Origin: Gammaproteobacteria bacterium
Lineage (GTDB): Bacteria; Pseudomonadota; Gammaproteobacteria; Steroidobacterales; Steroidobacteraceae
DNA: 64,000 nucleotides
Assembly: GCA_025355645.1 (NCBI GenBank)
Contig: JANXZG010000026.1
Coordinates: forward strand, 62,001 to 126,000
Direction of reading: 5' to 3'
The notes under the pieces were generated by a model. That model saw nothing but the letters and a program-made list of their open reading frames with translations, searched no databases and had not been told where the DNA came from. Within the stretch, counting starts at the first letter, position 1. The number at the start of each line of letters is the position of its first letter. The position numbers were made by a program, and so were the translations under genes. Below are positions 17,582 to 27,259 of this stretch, one piece after another.

Positions 17582-18824
17582 TTCGCAGTGACTCAGCCGG
17601 CAGCAGCCTGGCTGCGCGCCAGGCGGGGTAAAGGGTGGATAGGCAGGCGAGCACGAACGCCACCCCGCAGATCTGCAGGATGTCGCCAGATCTGACGTGC
17701 GCGGGCAAGTCGCTCATGAAATATACACGGGCATCGAGGAATTTGAATCCCACGAGCGTCTCGAGCGCGTGCACCAGTTGCTGCAGGTTGACTGCGATGA
17801 CGAGCCCGAGCAGCACACCGAGGCCAATGCCGAGCAGGCCGATCAGGCTGCCCTGGATGATGAATACCTGCAGGATGCTGCGCGGCGATGAGCCAAAGGT
17901 GCGCAGGATCGCGATGTCACGCCGCTTGTCCTTGACGACCATGACCATCGTCGAGACGATGTTGAATGCCGCGACCGCGACCACCAGTGAGAGGATCACG
18001 AACAGAATCCGCTTGGTGATCTCGATCGAGCGGAAGAAATTCACGTGCTGGCCGGTCCAGTCCTCGACATAAAAGCCGCCACCCAGGGCAAGCGCCGCGT
18101 CGCGCACGATCCGCGGCGCCGCGTACATGTCGTGCAGGTCAAGCCGCAGGCCGGTGATGTCATCGCCCATTTTCAGCAGCCTCGCCGCATCCGGCATGGC
18201 CACCAGGGCGATGCGCCGGTCGTATTCGTACATGCCGACCGAGAGGATGCCGACCACCTCGAAACTGCGCATGCGTGGCAGGATACCGACCGGCGTCACA
18301 TCGCCCTCGGCAACGATCAGCACCACACGCTGCCCAACCTGCGCCCCGAGTTCTTGTGCAAGGGCCTTGCCGAGGATGACCCGGTACTGTCCCGGCACGA
18401 GGTCGGCCAGATGGCCCGAGAGCAGATGGGAACTCAAGGCCGCGACCCGCTGCTCCTCGGCCGGTACGATGCCTCGCAACAGCACCCCGGCGGACTTCGT
18501 ATCATGGGTCATCATGCCCTGCGCCTCAACGTAGGGCGCGACCGCATCGACCCCGGGAAGCGCCGTGAGCCTGGCCAGGTCGGGCCGCCAATCTGGGATA
18601 CGTCCCTCGAGGCCGGAGACAGTTGCATGCCCCGTCAGGCTCAATATCCGGCTGCGCAGTTCCTCCTCGAACCCGTTCATGACCGAGAGCACGACGATCA
18701 GCACGGCGACGCCGAGGGCGAGGCCGAGGATGGCGATGCCTGCGATCAGAGAGACGAAGCCGCGATGCCGCGCCGAGCGCAGGTAGCGCAGGCCTAGGAA
18801 TCCTTCATACCAATAACGCGTCAT
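17574..18824 (-). CDS. Lipoprotein-releasing ABC transporter permease (LolC/LolE family), second copy
   Basis: 416 aa. An N-terminal membrane helix ([32 protein letters not shown]) is followed by a large periplasmic domain of about 210 residues and three C-terminal helices, the FtsX/MacB topology. [18 protein letters not shown] is a typical coupling-helix region. It forms the LolCDE complex with the adjacent permease and LolD. Whether it corresponds to LolC or LolE cannot be decided by eye. It overlaps the upstream permease by 4 nt and lolD by 8 nt. Confidence 0.93.
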   Translation of the reverse strand: MTRYWYEGFLGLRYLRSARHRGFVSLIAGIAILGLALGVAVLIVVLSVMNGFEEELRSRILSLTGHATVSGLEGRIPDWRPDLARLTALPGVDAVAPYVEAQGMMTHDTKSAGVLLRGIVPAEEQRVAALSSHLLSGHLADLVPGQYRVILGKALAQELGAQVGQRVVLIVAEGDVTPVGILPRMRSFEVVGILSVGMYEYDRRIALVAMPDAARLLKMGDDITGLRLDLHDMYAAPRIVRDAALALGGGFYVEDWTGQHVNFFRSIEITKRILFVILSLVVAVAAFNIVSTMVMVVKDKRRDIAILRTFGSSPRSILQVFIIQGSLIGLLGIGLGVLLGLVIAVNLQQLVHALETLVGFKFLDARVYFMSDLPAHVRSGDILQICGVAFVLACLSTLYPAWRAARLLPAESLRND

Positions 18825-20053
18825 TCGTAGCGCAGCGCTTCGGCCGGCGCCGTGTGCGCGGCGCGCAGCGACGGGTAGATCGTCGCGAGGAACGTCAGCA
18901 CGAGCGCCGCAAGGGCGATGAATATCACGTCATGGGCGTGAGTTTCGCTCGGAATACTGGCGATGTAATAGACGTCCGGATCCATGATATGGAAGCCGAA
19001 CGTGCTCTCAAGGAGCGGCACGATCACGCCGACATTCAGGGCAAGCGCGAGGCCGAGGGCGACGCCGATGGCTGTACCTACCCAGCCGATCAAAAGTCCC
19101 TGGGTCATGAAAACCCCGAGCACGCCACGCGGGCTCAGGCCCAGCGTGCGCAGGATCGCGATATCAGTGCGCTTGTCGGTGACCACCATGACGAGGGTTG
19201 CGACGATATTGAAAACGGCCACTGCGACGATCAGCATCAGGATCAGCCCCATCATGGTCTTCTCGATGCGTATGGCACGAAAGTACGCCTCGTTCTCCTG
19301 CGTCCAGTCGCGCACCTGCACGCCCGCGCCCAAGCGCCCGACCGCGGCGTGTGCGAGGCGCGGCGCCTCAAGCACGTCGGAGAATCGGAGGCGAATGCCA
19401 GTGGGACCTGCCAGATCGCGCAGCGCCGCGGCATCCCGCCAGTGCACCAGGGCGAGCGTGCTGTCGTGTTCCTGCAGGCCGACCTCGAATATGCCCGTGA
19501 CCTCGAACTGTTGCAGCCTTGGCGCCGGCGCGCTACCCCCGGCGATCATGACCGTGACGGCATCGCCGACGCGTGCCTGCAGCTGATCGGCAAGGCTCCT
19601 GCCCAGGATGATGCGATCAAGCCCGGGTTGCAGGTCGACCAGCCGTCCCTCGCGCATCGATTCGCCGATCGCCGAGACCTGTGGCTCGAGCGACGGATCG
19701 ACGCCGCGCAGCACCGCCCCGCTCATCGCCGCGCCCTTGCTGAACATCGCATCGGTGTCGAGGAATGGCGCCGCCCCGACTAGCCCTTGCGCGCCCTTCA
19801 GCTGCACCAGGCGCTCGCGCCAGTCAGGAATCGGAGCACCCTGCGCGCTGATCGTGGCATGGGCGGAGACGCTGAGCAGGCGCGTGCGCAATTCGGTCTC
19901 AAACCCATTCATGACCGACAGTACGGTGATCAATGCTGCAACGCCCACGGCTACGCCGAGAAGCGAGATCCAGGTGATGAAGGAAACGAAGAAACTGTGC
20001 TCGCGGGCCAGCGAATAGCGCAAACCCACGAAGATCGGAAGGGGCTGGAACAT
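18821..20053 (-). CDS. Lipoprotein-releasing ABC transporter permease (LolC/LolE family), first copy
   Basis: 410 aa, paralogous to the following gene: VSFITWISLLGVAVGVAALI and [20 protein letters not shown] at the N-terminus, a periplasmic domain, then three helices with MVVTDKRTDIAILRTLGLS. It is first in the lol operon, transcribed leftward from the 96-nt gap it shares with the divergent BamE-like gene. The start is an ATG at 20053. Two distinct permeases suggest the LolC/LolE heterodimer rather than a LolF homodimer. Confidence 0.93.
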   Translation of the reverse strand: MFQPLPIFVGLRYSLAREHSFFVSFITWISLLGVAVGVAALITVLSVMNGFETELRTRLLSVSAHATISAQGAPIPDWRERLVQLKGAQGLVGAAPFLDTDAMFSKGAAMSGAVLRGVDPSLEPQVSAIGESMREGRLVDLQPGLDRIILGRSLADQLQARVGDAVTVMIAGGSAPAPRLQQFEVTGIFEVGLQEHDSTLALVHWRDAAALRDLAGPTGIRLRFSDVLEAPRLAHAAVGRLGAGVQVRDWTQENEAYFRAIRIEKTMMGLILMLIVAVAVFNIVATLVMVVTDKRTDIAILRTLGLSPRGVLGVFMTQGLLIGWVGTAIGVALGLALALNVGVIVPLLESTFGFHIMDPDVYYIASIPSETHAHDVIFIALAALVLTFLATIYPSLRAAHTAPAEALRYE

Positions 20054-20105
20054 GCAGGACGCAGTCAGAGTGTTAAGTGTGTCAAATCAGGGCCATAGGG
20101 CAATC

Positions 20106-20114
20106 TGGTATAGT
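20106..20114 (+). promoter_or_regulatory. Candidate extended -10 promoter for the BamE-like gene
   Basis: TGG-TATAGT is a good extended -10 element (TGnTATAAT type) located 36 nt before the ATG at 20150. No clear -35 box was found at 16-18 nt distance. The intergenic region also has to serve the divergent lol operon; TTGACA on the minus strand at 20080-20085 lacks a matching -10. Confidence 0.35.
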
Positions 20115-20149
20115 TTACGCTATATGGATCTAGCCACTTGAGGTCTGCC

Positions 20150-20470
20150 ATGAGCTATCGAGCCCTGCTACTTGCCGCTACCCTGGCCGCCAGCCTGAGC
20201 GGAATCGGCATGGCCGGGATGGTCGCCACCGAGGGCGGCATCGCGGTCAAGGAATCCTCACTGCCGATGCCGGGCCGGGGCATGACCATGGACCAGGTCG
20301 CCGGAAAATTCGGCAATCCGTCGAACAAGACCGCCGCGGTCGGCAAGCCGCCGATTTCCCGCTGGGATTATCCGGGGTTCGTGGTGTATTTTGAATACGA
20401 TCATGTAATCCATGCAGTCGCCATGGATAACGCGCCGGCGAGTGCAGCACCGGCATCGGGCGATCAGTAG
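20150..20470 (+). CDS. Small exported BamE/SmpA-like protein of unknown function
   Basis: 106 aa. A signal peptide (MSYRALLLAATLAASLSGIGMAG) precedes a short domain with TMDQVAGKFGNPSNK and ISRWDYPGFVVYFEYDHVIHAV. That pattern, a Gly-Asn/Gln-Pro turn followed by a beta-hairpin, is like the BamE/SmpA/OmlA fold. There is no lipobox cysteine, so it is not BamE itself. A GAGG ribosome-binding site at 20140-20143 supports the ATG at 20150. It lies upstream of mfd with a possible terminator between them. The role is unknown. Confidence 0.75.
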   Translation: MSYRALLLAATLAASLSGIGMAGMVATEGGIAVKESSLPMPGRGMTMDQVAGKFGNPSNKTAAVGKPPISRWDYPGFVVYFEYDHVIHAVAMDNAPASAAPASGDQ

Positions 20471-20538
20471 TTGCCCGGTAAATCCGCCATACCGTAACAT
20501 CCGCTTCCGACAACTCGCATCCTGCCGCACGGGCTAAC

Positions 20539-20561
20539 GCCCCGCGGCGGGCCTTTCTTTT
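20539..20561 (+). terminator. Possible rho-independent terminator between the BamE-like gene and mfd
   Basis: GCCC at 20539-20542 pairs with GGGC at 20549-20552 around a GC-rich loop, followed by a T-rich tract (CTTTCTTTT). The stem is short, so the call is tentative. It would end the transcript of the small exported protein gene 22 nt before the mfd start codon. Confidence 0.4.
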
Positions 20562-20582
20562 GCCTATCGCTTTGCCGACACG

Positions 20583-23500
20583 ATGACCCTACTCGCCCCG
20601 CGCCTGCCGAACGCTGCCCGCATGCAAATCCGCTGGGGCAAGCTGTACGGCTCGGCTGCCTCACTGGCCATCGCCGAGGCCGCGGTAGGCGCGAGCGGGC
20701 CGCTGCTGGTGATAGCGCCGGGCTCGCGCGAGGCCGAGTCGCTGGCCGACGAGATCGCGTTTTTTGCGCCCGCCGAGAGCACGATCCGGGTGTTCCCGGA
20801 CCTGGAGACCCTGCCCTACGATGGCTTCTCGGCGCACCCGGACATCACCTCGGCGCGCCTTTCAGCACTGGCCGCCCTGCCGCGCGCCACTAGCGGCGTC
20901 TGGGTGGTCGCCGTCGATACGCTGCTGCAGCGCCTGCCGCCGCGTAGCTACATCGAAGCGCATTCGCTGAAAGTCCATGTCGGCGAGGCGCTGAATATCG
21001 AGGCGTTGCGTGCGCAACTGACGGCCGCTGGCTATGCGGCGGTGACGCAGGTTGTCGCGCACGGCGAATTCGCGGTGCGCGGCTCGCTGCTCGATGTATT
21101 TCCAATGGGATCGGACAGCCCGTTCCGCATCGATATGCTGGATCGCGATGTCGACAGCATCCGCCGCTTCGATCCGGACTCGCAGCGCTCCGGCGAGAAG
21201 CTCTCGCGTATCGAGTTGCTGCCGGCGCGCGAGACGCCGCTGGACCCCGATTCGGTGCGGGAATTTCGCCGGCGGTATCGCATCCGCTTTGCCGGCGACC
21301 TGTCGGAACAGGCGATTTATCGCGATGTCAGTCAGGGCGCCGCGCCGGGCGGCATCGAGTATTACCTGCCGCTGTTCTTCGAGCGCGCCTCGCACCTGTT
21401 CGAATATCTGCCACCCACCTGCGTGCTCATCGATGTCAACGAGGCAAGTGCCGCTGTACCGGGGCTGTGGGAGAATATCGTGCTGCGTCACGAGCAGCTG
21501 GGCCACGACCGGCTGCGCCCAATATTGGACCCGCAGGAAGTGTTCCTGTCGCCGACAGAGTTCGACACCTTTTATCAGGCGCTGCCGCGCGTGCACCTGC
21601 GCTCATTCGAGTGGCCCCCGCAAGCTGAGTCCGGCGATCAGGTCCCGGTGCAGAACTTCGCGAGCATGGCCCCTTCGACCGTGCGCATCGATGCGCGCGC
21701 CGAGCAGCCCGCCGCGACGCTTGGGGCATACCTAAACACCAGCCAAGCGCGCGTACTGCTGGCAGCAGAGTCGGCCGGCCGGCGGGAGCTGCTGCTCGAG
21801 CTACTACGTGGTCGCGGCATATCGGCGCAGGTCTACGCGAACTTCGCTGACTTCCTCGCCGGCCACGCCAACCCCGGCATCGCGATCTGCGCGGCGGTCG
21901 CCGGATTGCGCCTCCAGACACCGCCGCTCGAGATCCTGACCGAGTCGCAGCTCTTCGGGGAGCGCGCGCGCCAGGAGCGGCGGCGGCGACGCGCCGAGCG
22001 TGATCCGGCGCGGATCCTCGCTGAACTGACCGACCTTCGCACCGGCGCGCCGGTAGTGCACGAGACCTATGGCGTTGGCCGCTACGCCGGACTGCAGACA
22101 ATGGATGTGGCCGGATACACCGGCGAGTTCCTGGTGCTTGAATACGCGGAAGGGGACAAGTTGTACGTGCCCGTACAGGCGCTGCACCTCGTGTCGCGTT
22201 ACACCGGCGCCGCGGCGGACAGTGCGCCGCTGCATAAGCTGGGCGGGGATCAATGGCTGAAAGCGCGCCGTAAGGCCGCCCAGCGCATCCGTGACGTCGC
22301 TGCGGAACTCCTGGACCTGTACTCGCGGCGCGCGGCGCGCCAGGGAACCTCGATCGTCGCGCCCGAAGCCGATTACCGTGCGTTTCAGGCCGGGTTTCCG
22401 TTCGAGGAAACCGCTGACCAGGCGAGCGCGATCGAGCAGGTCATCGCGGACCTGAAATCCGGCAAGCCGATGGATCGGGTCATCTGCGGGGATGTCGGCT
22501 TTGGCAAGACGGAAGTTGCGCTGCGTGCCGCGTTTGTGGCGGTGCAGGCCGGCAAGCAGGTGGCGGTCCTGGTGCCGACGACCCTGCTGGCGCAGCAACA
22601 TTTCACGAGCTTTACCGATCGCTTCGCGGACTGGCCCGTGCGCGTCGAAAGCCTGTCCCGATTCCGCACCCAGAAGGAGGCGGACGCCGTGCTCGAGGGC
22701 GTGAGCGCGGGCTCGGTCGATATCGTGATCGCCACGCAGCGCCTGCTGCAGGGCAAGACGCGCTTCAAGGACTTAGGGCTCGTGGTCGTCGACGAGGAAC
22801 ACCGGTTCGGCGTGCGCGACAAGGAAAAGCTCAAGGCTCTGCGCGCCGAGGTCGATGTGCTGACGCTGACCGCGACGCCCATTCCTAGAACGCTGAACAT
22901 GGCGATGGGCGGATTGCGCGATCTGTCGCTGATCGCGACACCGCCCCCGGAGCGCCTGGCGGTCAAGACCTTTGTGCTGGAATGGAACGAAACGGTGGTG
23001 CGGGAAGCATGCCTGCGTGAAATACGGCGCGGCGGGCAGATCTACTACGTTCACAACACGATTGAAACGATCGAGAAGACCGCACAGGCACTGCGCAAAC
23101 TCGTGCCGGAAGCCAACGTTGCTGTCGGCCATGGCCAGATGCGTGAGCGCGATCTCGAGCAGCTGATGCTCGACTTCTACCACCGGCGCTTCAACCTGCT
23201 GGTGTGTACGACAATCATCGAAAGCGGCATCGACGTTCCCACCGCCAACACGATCGTGATTGACCGCGCGGACCGCTTTGGCCTCGCCCAGATCCACCAG
23301 CTGCGCGGACGCGTCGGCCGCTCGCACCACCGTGCCTACGCCTACCTGATCACGCCGGCGCGCAAGCTGATGACTGCGGACGCCGCGAAGCGCCTCGAAG
23401 CGCTCGAATCCCTCGAAGAACTCGGCGCAGGCTTTACGCTCGCCACGCACGACCTGGAGATCCGCGGCGCCGGTGAACTGCTGGGCGATGAGCAGAGCGG

Positions 23501-24038
23501 CCAGATTCATGAAATCGGCTTCAGCTTGTATTCAGAACTGTTGGAGCGCGCCGTTGCGGCGCTGAAAGCCGGCAAGCCGGCGGACCTCGAGAGCCCGACC
23601 GACCGCGGGCCGGAAGTCGAGCTGCACCTGCCGGCCCTGATACCCGGGGACTACGTGCCCGACGTGCATTTGCGCCTGGTGCTGTACAAGCGCATTGCGA
23701 CGGTGCAATCGGGCGAAGAGCTCGACGAATTGAAGGTCGAGCTGATCGACCGGTTCGGGCCGCTGCCCGCTTATGCGCAGTCGCTATTTCGCGTACGCCA
23801 GATCAAGCTTCGCGCCGCCGACCTCGGAATCCGCAAGATCGATGCGGGCGCCGCCGGCGGCTTCGTCGTGTTCGAACCGGTCAACCGGGTTGACACCGCG
23901 CGCGTGCTGAAGCTGATCCAGTCACGCCCGAAGGAATACCGCCTCGATGGGCCGCTGAAGCTGCGCTTTGGCCATGTGGCGCGCACCGACGAGAGCCTGT
24001 TCGCGCGCGTCGAGGAGCTACTTACGCAAATTGCCTGA
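20583..24038 (+). CDS. mfd: Transcription-repair coupling factor
   Basis: 1151 aa, full length. An N-terminal UvrB-like module (residues 1 to about 350) is followed by the CarD-like RNA polymerase-interaction domain (GAPVVHETYGVGRYAGLQ, about 485-560). The RecG-like translocase follows with Walker A GDVGFGKTEVALRAAF, the DEEH box VVVDEEHRFGV and TATPIPRTLNMA, then the C-terminal TRCF domain. It displaces RNA polymerase stalled at lesions and recruits UvrA. The start is an ATG at 20583. It runs into the convergent MFS gene with a 3-nt gap. Confidence 0.97.
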   Translation: MTLLAPRLPNAARMQIRWGKLYGSAASLAIAEAAVGASGPLLVIAPGSREAESLADEIAFFAPAESTIRVFPDLETLPYDGFSAHPDITSARLSALAALPRATSGVWVVAVDTLLQRLPPRSYIEAHSLKVHVGEALNIEALRAQLTAAGYAAVTQVVAHGEFAVRGSLLDVFPMGSDSPFRIDMLDRDVDSIRRFDPDSQRSGEKLSRIELLPARETPLDPDSVREFRRRYRIRFAGDLSEQAIYRDVSQGAAPGGIEYYLPLFFERASHLFEYLPPTCVLIDVNEASAAVPGLWENIVLRHEQLGHDRLRPILDPQEVFLSPTEFDTFYQALPRVHLRSFEWPPQAESGDQVPVQNFASMAPSTVRIDARAEQPAATLGAYLNTSQARVLLAAESAGRRELLLELLRGRGISAQVYANFADFLAGHANPGIAICAAVAGLRLQTPPLEILTESQLFGERARQERRRRRAERDPARILAELTDLRTGAPVVHETYGVGRYAGLQTMDVAGYTGEFLVLEYAEGDKLYVPVQALHLVSRYTGAAADSAPLHKLGGDQWLKARRKAAQRIRDVAAELLDLYSRRAARQGTSIVAPEADYRAFQAGFPFEETADQASAIEQVIADLKSGKPMDRVICGDVGFGKTEVALRAAFVAVQAGKQVAVLVPTTLLAQQHFTSFTDRFADWPVRVESLSRFRTQKEADAVLEGVSAGSVDIVIATQRLLQGKTRFKDLGLVVVDEEHRFGVRDKEKLKALRAEVDVLTLTATPIPRTLNMAMGGLRDLSLIATPPPERLAVKTFVLEWNETVVREACLREIRRGGQIYYVHNTIETIEKTAQALRKLVPEANVAVGHGQMRERDLEQLMLDFYHRRFNLLVCTTIIESGIDVPTANTIVIDRADRFGLAQIHQLRGRVGRSHHRAYAYLITPARKLMTADAAKRLEALESLEELGAGFTLATHDLEIRGAGELLGDEQSGQIHEIGFSLYSELLERAVAALKAGKPADLESPTDRGPEVELHLPALIPGDYVPDVHLRLVLYKRIATVQSGEELDELKVELIDRFGPLPAYAQSLFRVRQIKLRAADLGIRKIDAGAAGGFVVFEPVNRVDTARVLKLIQSRPKEYRLDGPLKLRFGHVARTDESLFARVEELLTQIA

Positions 24039-24041
24039 GCG

Positions 24042-25319
24042 TCAGGCCGCGCTGCGGCCCTCGTCAGCTACCTTCATAAACAGCAACGCCACCAGCGACA
24101 CGACCGATGCAGCGCTTAGATAATAGCCGACACAGGCAAGTCCGAAGTGATCGGCGAGCCATTTGGCGATCATCGCCGCGAAGGACCCACCGAGTATCCC
24201 CGCGAAATTAAACGCCAGTGACGTGCCGGTGTAACGTATGGAGGTAGGGAACAATGACGACAGTGCCGCGCCTAGCGGCCCATAGGTAACTCCGACCAGC
24301 AGGAACCCGATAACTAGATAGATGAGCACACCGACCGAGCCGCCGCTACCGAAGAGGGGCTGAAATAGGAATCCGAATCCGCACAACAAGAGACTCGCAA
24401 TGATCATCATCCTCCGCCCGCCGATCCGATCGGCGATGAGTGCGGACGCCGGGATAGCGGCAGCGAAAAACAGTACCGCGAACATCTGCATCACCAGAAA
24501 ATCCTGCTGCGAGTAACCGAGCTTGCTGGTGGCCCAGCTTAAGGAAAAGACGTTGATCAGGTAAAAGATGACAAAGGTGGCAATCGAGCCGATCGTGCCC
24601 GTCAGGACCGCGCGCCAATGCCGGGCGAACACGACAAATAGCGGAATGCGCACACGCTCGCCCTGCTCGAGCACCCGCCGGAATGCCGGCGTCTCGGCAA
24701 GTTTCAGCCGGACATAGAGTCCGGTGGCGACCAGCAGCGCACTCGCCAGGAACGGCACGCGCCAGCCCCAGTCTATGAACTGCGCCGGAGTCAGGATCTT
24801 GCCAAGCAGTAGGAAGGTGCCGGTCGAGCATAGGAAACCGACTGGCGCACCCAGCTGCGGAAAGCACCCGTACCAGGCCTGCTTGCCGGGCGGCGCATTC
24901 TCGGTTGCCAGCAGCACCGCGCCGCCCCACTCACCGCCCAATCCCAGGCCCTGCCCGACGCGACACAGCGCGAGCAGCACGGTCGCATAGACGCCAAGCG
25001 AGCTGTAGGTCGGCAGCAGGCCGATCGCCACCGTGGAGAGCCCCATGGTCAGCAGCGCCGTGACCAGCGTCGCCTTGCGGCCGATGCGATCGCCGAAGTG
25101 TCCGAACAGCATTGAGCCCACCGGCCGCGCAAAGAAAGCCAGCGCTACGGTAGCGAGAGAAGCCAATATTGCGGTGTTTGGATCGCTTTTAGGAAAAAAC
25201 AGCGTTGGAAACACCAACACTGCGGCGACGGTATAAATATAGAAATCGAAGAATTCGATCGCCGTGCCGACCATGCTGGCGATGAGCACGCGCCAGACGG
25301 ACTGCGCTGGCGCTACCAA
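24042..25319 (-). CDS. MFS transporter, metabolite:H+ symporter (MHS) family
   Basis: 425 aa with 12 predicted membrane helices. The MHS signatures are clear: GTAIEFFDFYIY at the N-terminus, RPVGSMLFGHFGDRIGRK in loop 2-3, LCRVGQGLGLGGEWGGAVLLATEN and WRVPFLASALLVATGLYVRL. Relatives carry shikimate, alpha-ketoglutarate, citrate or proline/betaine; the substrate is not predictable here. The start appears to be a TTG at 25319, needed to include the conserved N-terminus. It lies 7 nt after the REC-GGDEF-EAL gene, so it may be co-transcribed with the signalling pair. Confidence 0.9.
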   Translation of the reverse strand: MVAPAQSVWRVLIASMVGTAIEFFDFYIYTVAAVLVFPTLFFPKSDPNTAILASLATVALAFFARPVGSMLFGHFGDRIGRKATLVTALLTMGLSTVAIGLLPTYSSLGVYATVLLALCRVGQGLGLGGEWGGAVLLATENAPPGKQAWYGCFPQLGAPVGFLCSTGTFLLLGKILTPAQFIDWGWRVPFLASALLVATGLYVRLKLAETPAFRRVLEQGERVRIPLFVVFARHWRAVLTGTIGSIATFVIFYLINVFSLSWATSKLGYSQQDFLVMQMFAVLFFAAAIPASALIADRIGGRRMMIIASLLLCGFGFLFQPLFGSGGSVGVLIYLVIGFLLVGVTYGPLGAALSSLFPTSIRYTGTSLAFNFAGILGGSFAAMIAKWLADHFGLACVGYYLSAASVVSLVALLFMKVADEGRSAA

Positions 25320-25326
25320 GGCGGGC

Positions 25327-27240
25327 TCAGCCGATCAGCGATCGCAGCCGTGCAGTGCGTGTCGGTTCCTCGCCGAGCGCCGCGGCGCGCATCAGCAGCT
25401 GCTGCGCATCTGTCGCGCTCAGCGCGCGGCTGAACAGGAACCCTTGTGCCTCCTGGCATTCGTTCTCCAGCAGGAAGGCGAGTTGTGGGAAATTCTCGAC
25501 GCCTTCGGCCGTGACGTTGATATGCAGCGAGCGCGACATTGAGATGATCGCCTGGGCAATGGCCCGATCGTCGTCGCAGTCGATCAGGCTGGTCACGAAC
25601 GAGCGATCGATCTTCAGGCGGTCCACCGCGAAGTTGCGCAGGCGGCCGAGGCTCGAGTAGCCGGTGCCGAAATCGTCGATCGCCAGCGACACGCCGATTT
25701 TCTTCAGCTCCAGCAATGCCTTCTCGGCCCATTGTTCGTCCTTCATGACCACCGACTCGGTGATCTCAAGCTCCAGCATCGACGCATCGATGCCGGTCTC
25801 CCGGATGATCGACATGACCAACTGCGGGAATTCCTTCATCACAAACTGATGACCGGATACATTGACCGCCATGCGTACCGGCGGCAGGTTCTGGTCCCGC
25901 CATACTTTGGCTTGCGCGCAGGCATTGCGCAATACCCATTCGCCCAATTCGATGATCATACCGGTCTCTTCGGCAATCGGAATGAATTCGTCCGGCGAGA
26001 TCGCGCCAAGTTCTGGATTGTCCCAGCGAAGCAATGCCTCCATCCCTGACACGCTGCTCGTGCGCACATCGAATTGCGGCTGGTACAGGATCGAGAATTC
26101 GCCACGCTGCAAGGCGCCGCGCATCTTGCCCTCGATGGCGAAGCGATGCAGTGCCACCGTGGTCATGGACTGCTCGAAAAAGGCGAAATTGCCCGCGCCT
26201 TGGCGCTTGGCGAAATACATCGCAAGATCCGCATTGCGCATCAGCGCCTGCCCGTCAGCGCCGTCGGCCGGGAAGTACGCGATGCCGACGCTTGGCGTGA
26301 TCACCACGGTGTTTTCCTGTAGCTCAATCGGCACCTGCAGCTGCTCGATCAGCCGCGCCGCGACCAGCCCTGCATCCTCTGCGCCATGCAGATCCGGCAG
26401 GATCGCCACGAATTCGTCCCCGCCCATGCGCGCGATGAGCCCCGAGAGCGGCCCTGGGCCGTGTGCAGGAGATACCGCATCGCCGTGGCGCAGCACGCGC
26501 CGCAGCCGCTCGGCAACCGCACACAGCAATTGGTCACCGACGCCATGGCCGAGCGTGTCGTTGATGCGCTTGAAGTTGTCCAGGTCGAGGTACAGCACGG
26601 CCATCGGCCGGTCCTGCTTGCGCGCCGCCTCGATTGCACTGTCCAGACACTCGTGCGCCTGCTGCCGATTCGCAAGCCCGGTCAGCGGATCGAAGTAAGC
26701 GAGCCGGATGATGCGATGCTCGGCGCGCCATTTGCTGCCGAGGGATATCGTCATCTGGCGGATTTCATGGGGGTGGAATGGCTTCTGCAAATAGGAGAGC
26801 TTGTCCTCGGGTGGCACCAGGCCGCCGATCGTGCCGGGATCGGTATCCGAGTACGCCGTGCAGATGACTATTTCCGCAGCCGGGTCCAGATCCCGGATGC
26901 ACTTGGCGGCCCACACGCCATCCTTCCCCGGCGGCATGCGCATGTCGAGGAAGATCACCGCGAACGGCTGGCCAGCAGCGACCCCGGCGCGCACCGCCGC
27001 AACCGCGGACTCTGCGTCGGAACAGAACACCGGGTCGAATGCCGGCAGCGTGCCTGCCGGTGCCGGTTCGCCGGAGGCGGTGCCGTCGCCCTTGTTGAAC
27101 AGTCGCGCGCGCAATTTGCGAAACGCGGCAAGGTCCTTGCTGACATCCGCCTCGAGCAGTACCTGCCGGTATGCGTCGCGAACGTCCGATTCGTCATCGG
27201 CGACGAGTACCCGGATTGGCGATCGTTTGGTGTCGGTCAC
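25327..27240 (-). CDS. Response regulator with REC-GGDEF-EAL domains (c-di-GMP turnover)
   Basis: 637 aa. The receiver domain has acidic Asp15/Asp16, phosphoacceptor Asp99 (FLDMRMPPGKDG) and Lys in YLQKPFH, with an insertion of about 35 residues after the first helix. The GGDEF motif at 273-277 (ARMGGDEFV) is intact, but no RxxD inhibitory site precedes it. The EAL domain starts at GMEALLRW (401-403) and keeps NVSGHQF, ELEITESV, DDFGTGYSSL and the lysine in DRLKIDRSF, so both synthesis and hydrolysis of c-di-GMP look possible. GTG start. It is encoded 19 nt after the CHASE4 kinase, its likely partner. Confidence 0.93.
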   Translation of the reverse strand: MTDTKRSPIRVLVADDESDVRDAYRQVLLEADVSKDLAAFRKLRARLFNKGDGTASGEPAPAGTLPAFDPVFCSDAESAVAAVRAGVAAGQPFAVIFLDMRMPPGKDGVWAAKCIRDLDPAAEIVICTAYSDTDPGTIGGLVPPEDKLSYLQKPFHPHEIRQMTISLGSKWRAEHRIIRLAYFDPLTGLANRQQAHECLDSAIEAARKQDRPMAVLYLDLDNFKRINDTLGHGVGDQLLCAVAERLRRVLRHGDAVSPAHGPGPLSGLIARMGGDEFVAILPDLHGAEDAGLVAARLIEQLQVPIELQENTVVITPSVGIAYFPADGADGQALMRNADLAMYFAKRQGAGNFAFFEQSMTTVALHRFAIEGKMRGALQRGEFSILYQPQFDVRTSSVSGMEALLRWDNPELGAISPDEFIPIAEETGMIIELGEWVLRNACAQAKVWRDQNLPPVRMAVNVSGHQFVMKEFPQLVMSIIRETGIDASMLELEITESVVMKDEQWAEKALLELKKIGVSLAIDDFGTGYSSLGRLRNFAVDRLKIDRSFVTSLIDCDDDRAIAQAIISMSRSLHINVTAEGVENFPQLAFLLENECQEAQGFLFSRALSATDAQQLLMRAAALGEEPTRTARLRSLIG

Positions 27241-27259
27241 AGCGCTACCTCGTTATTCA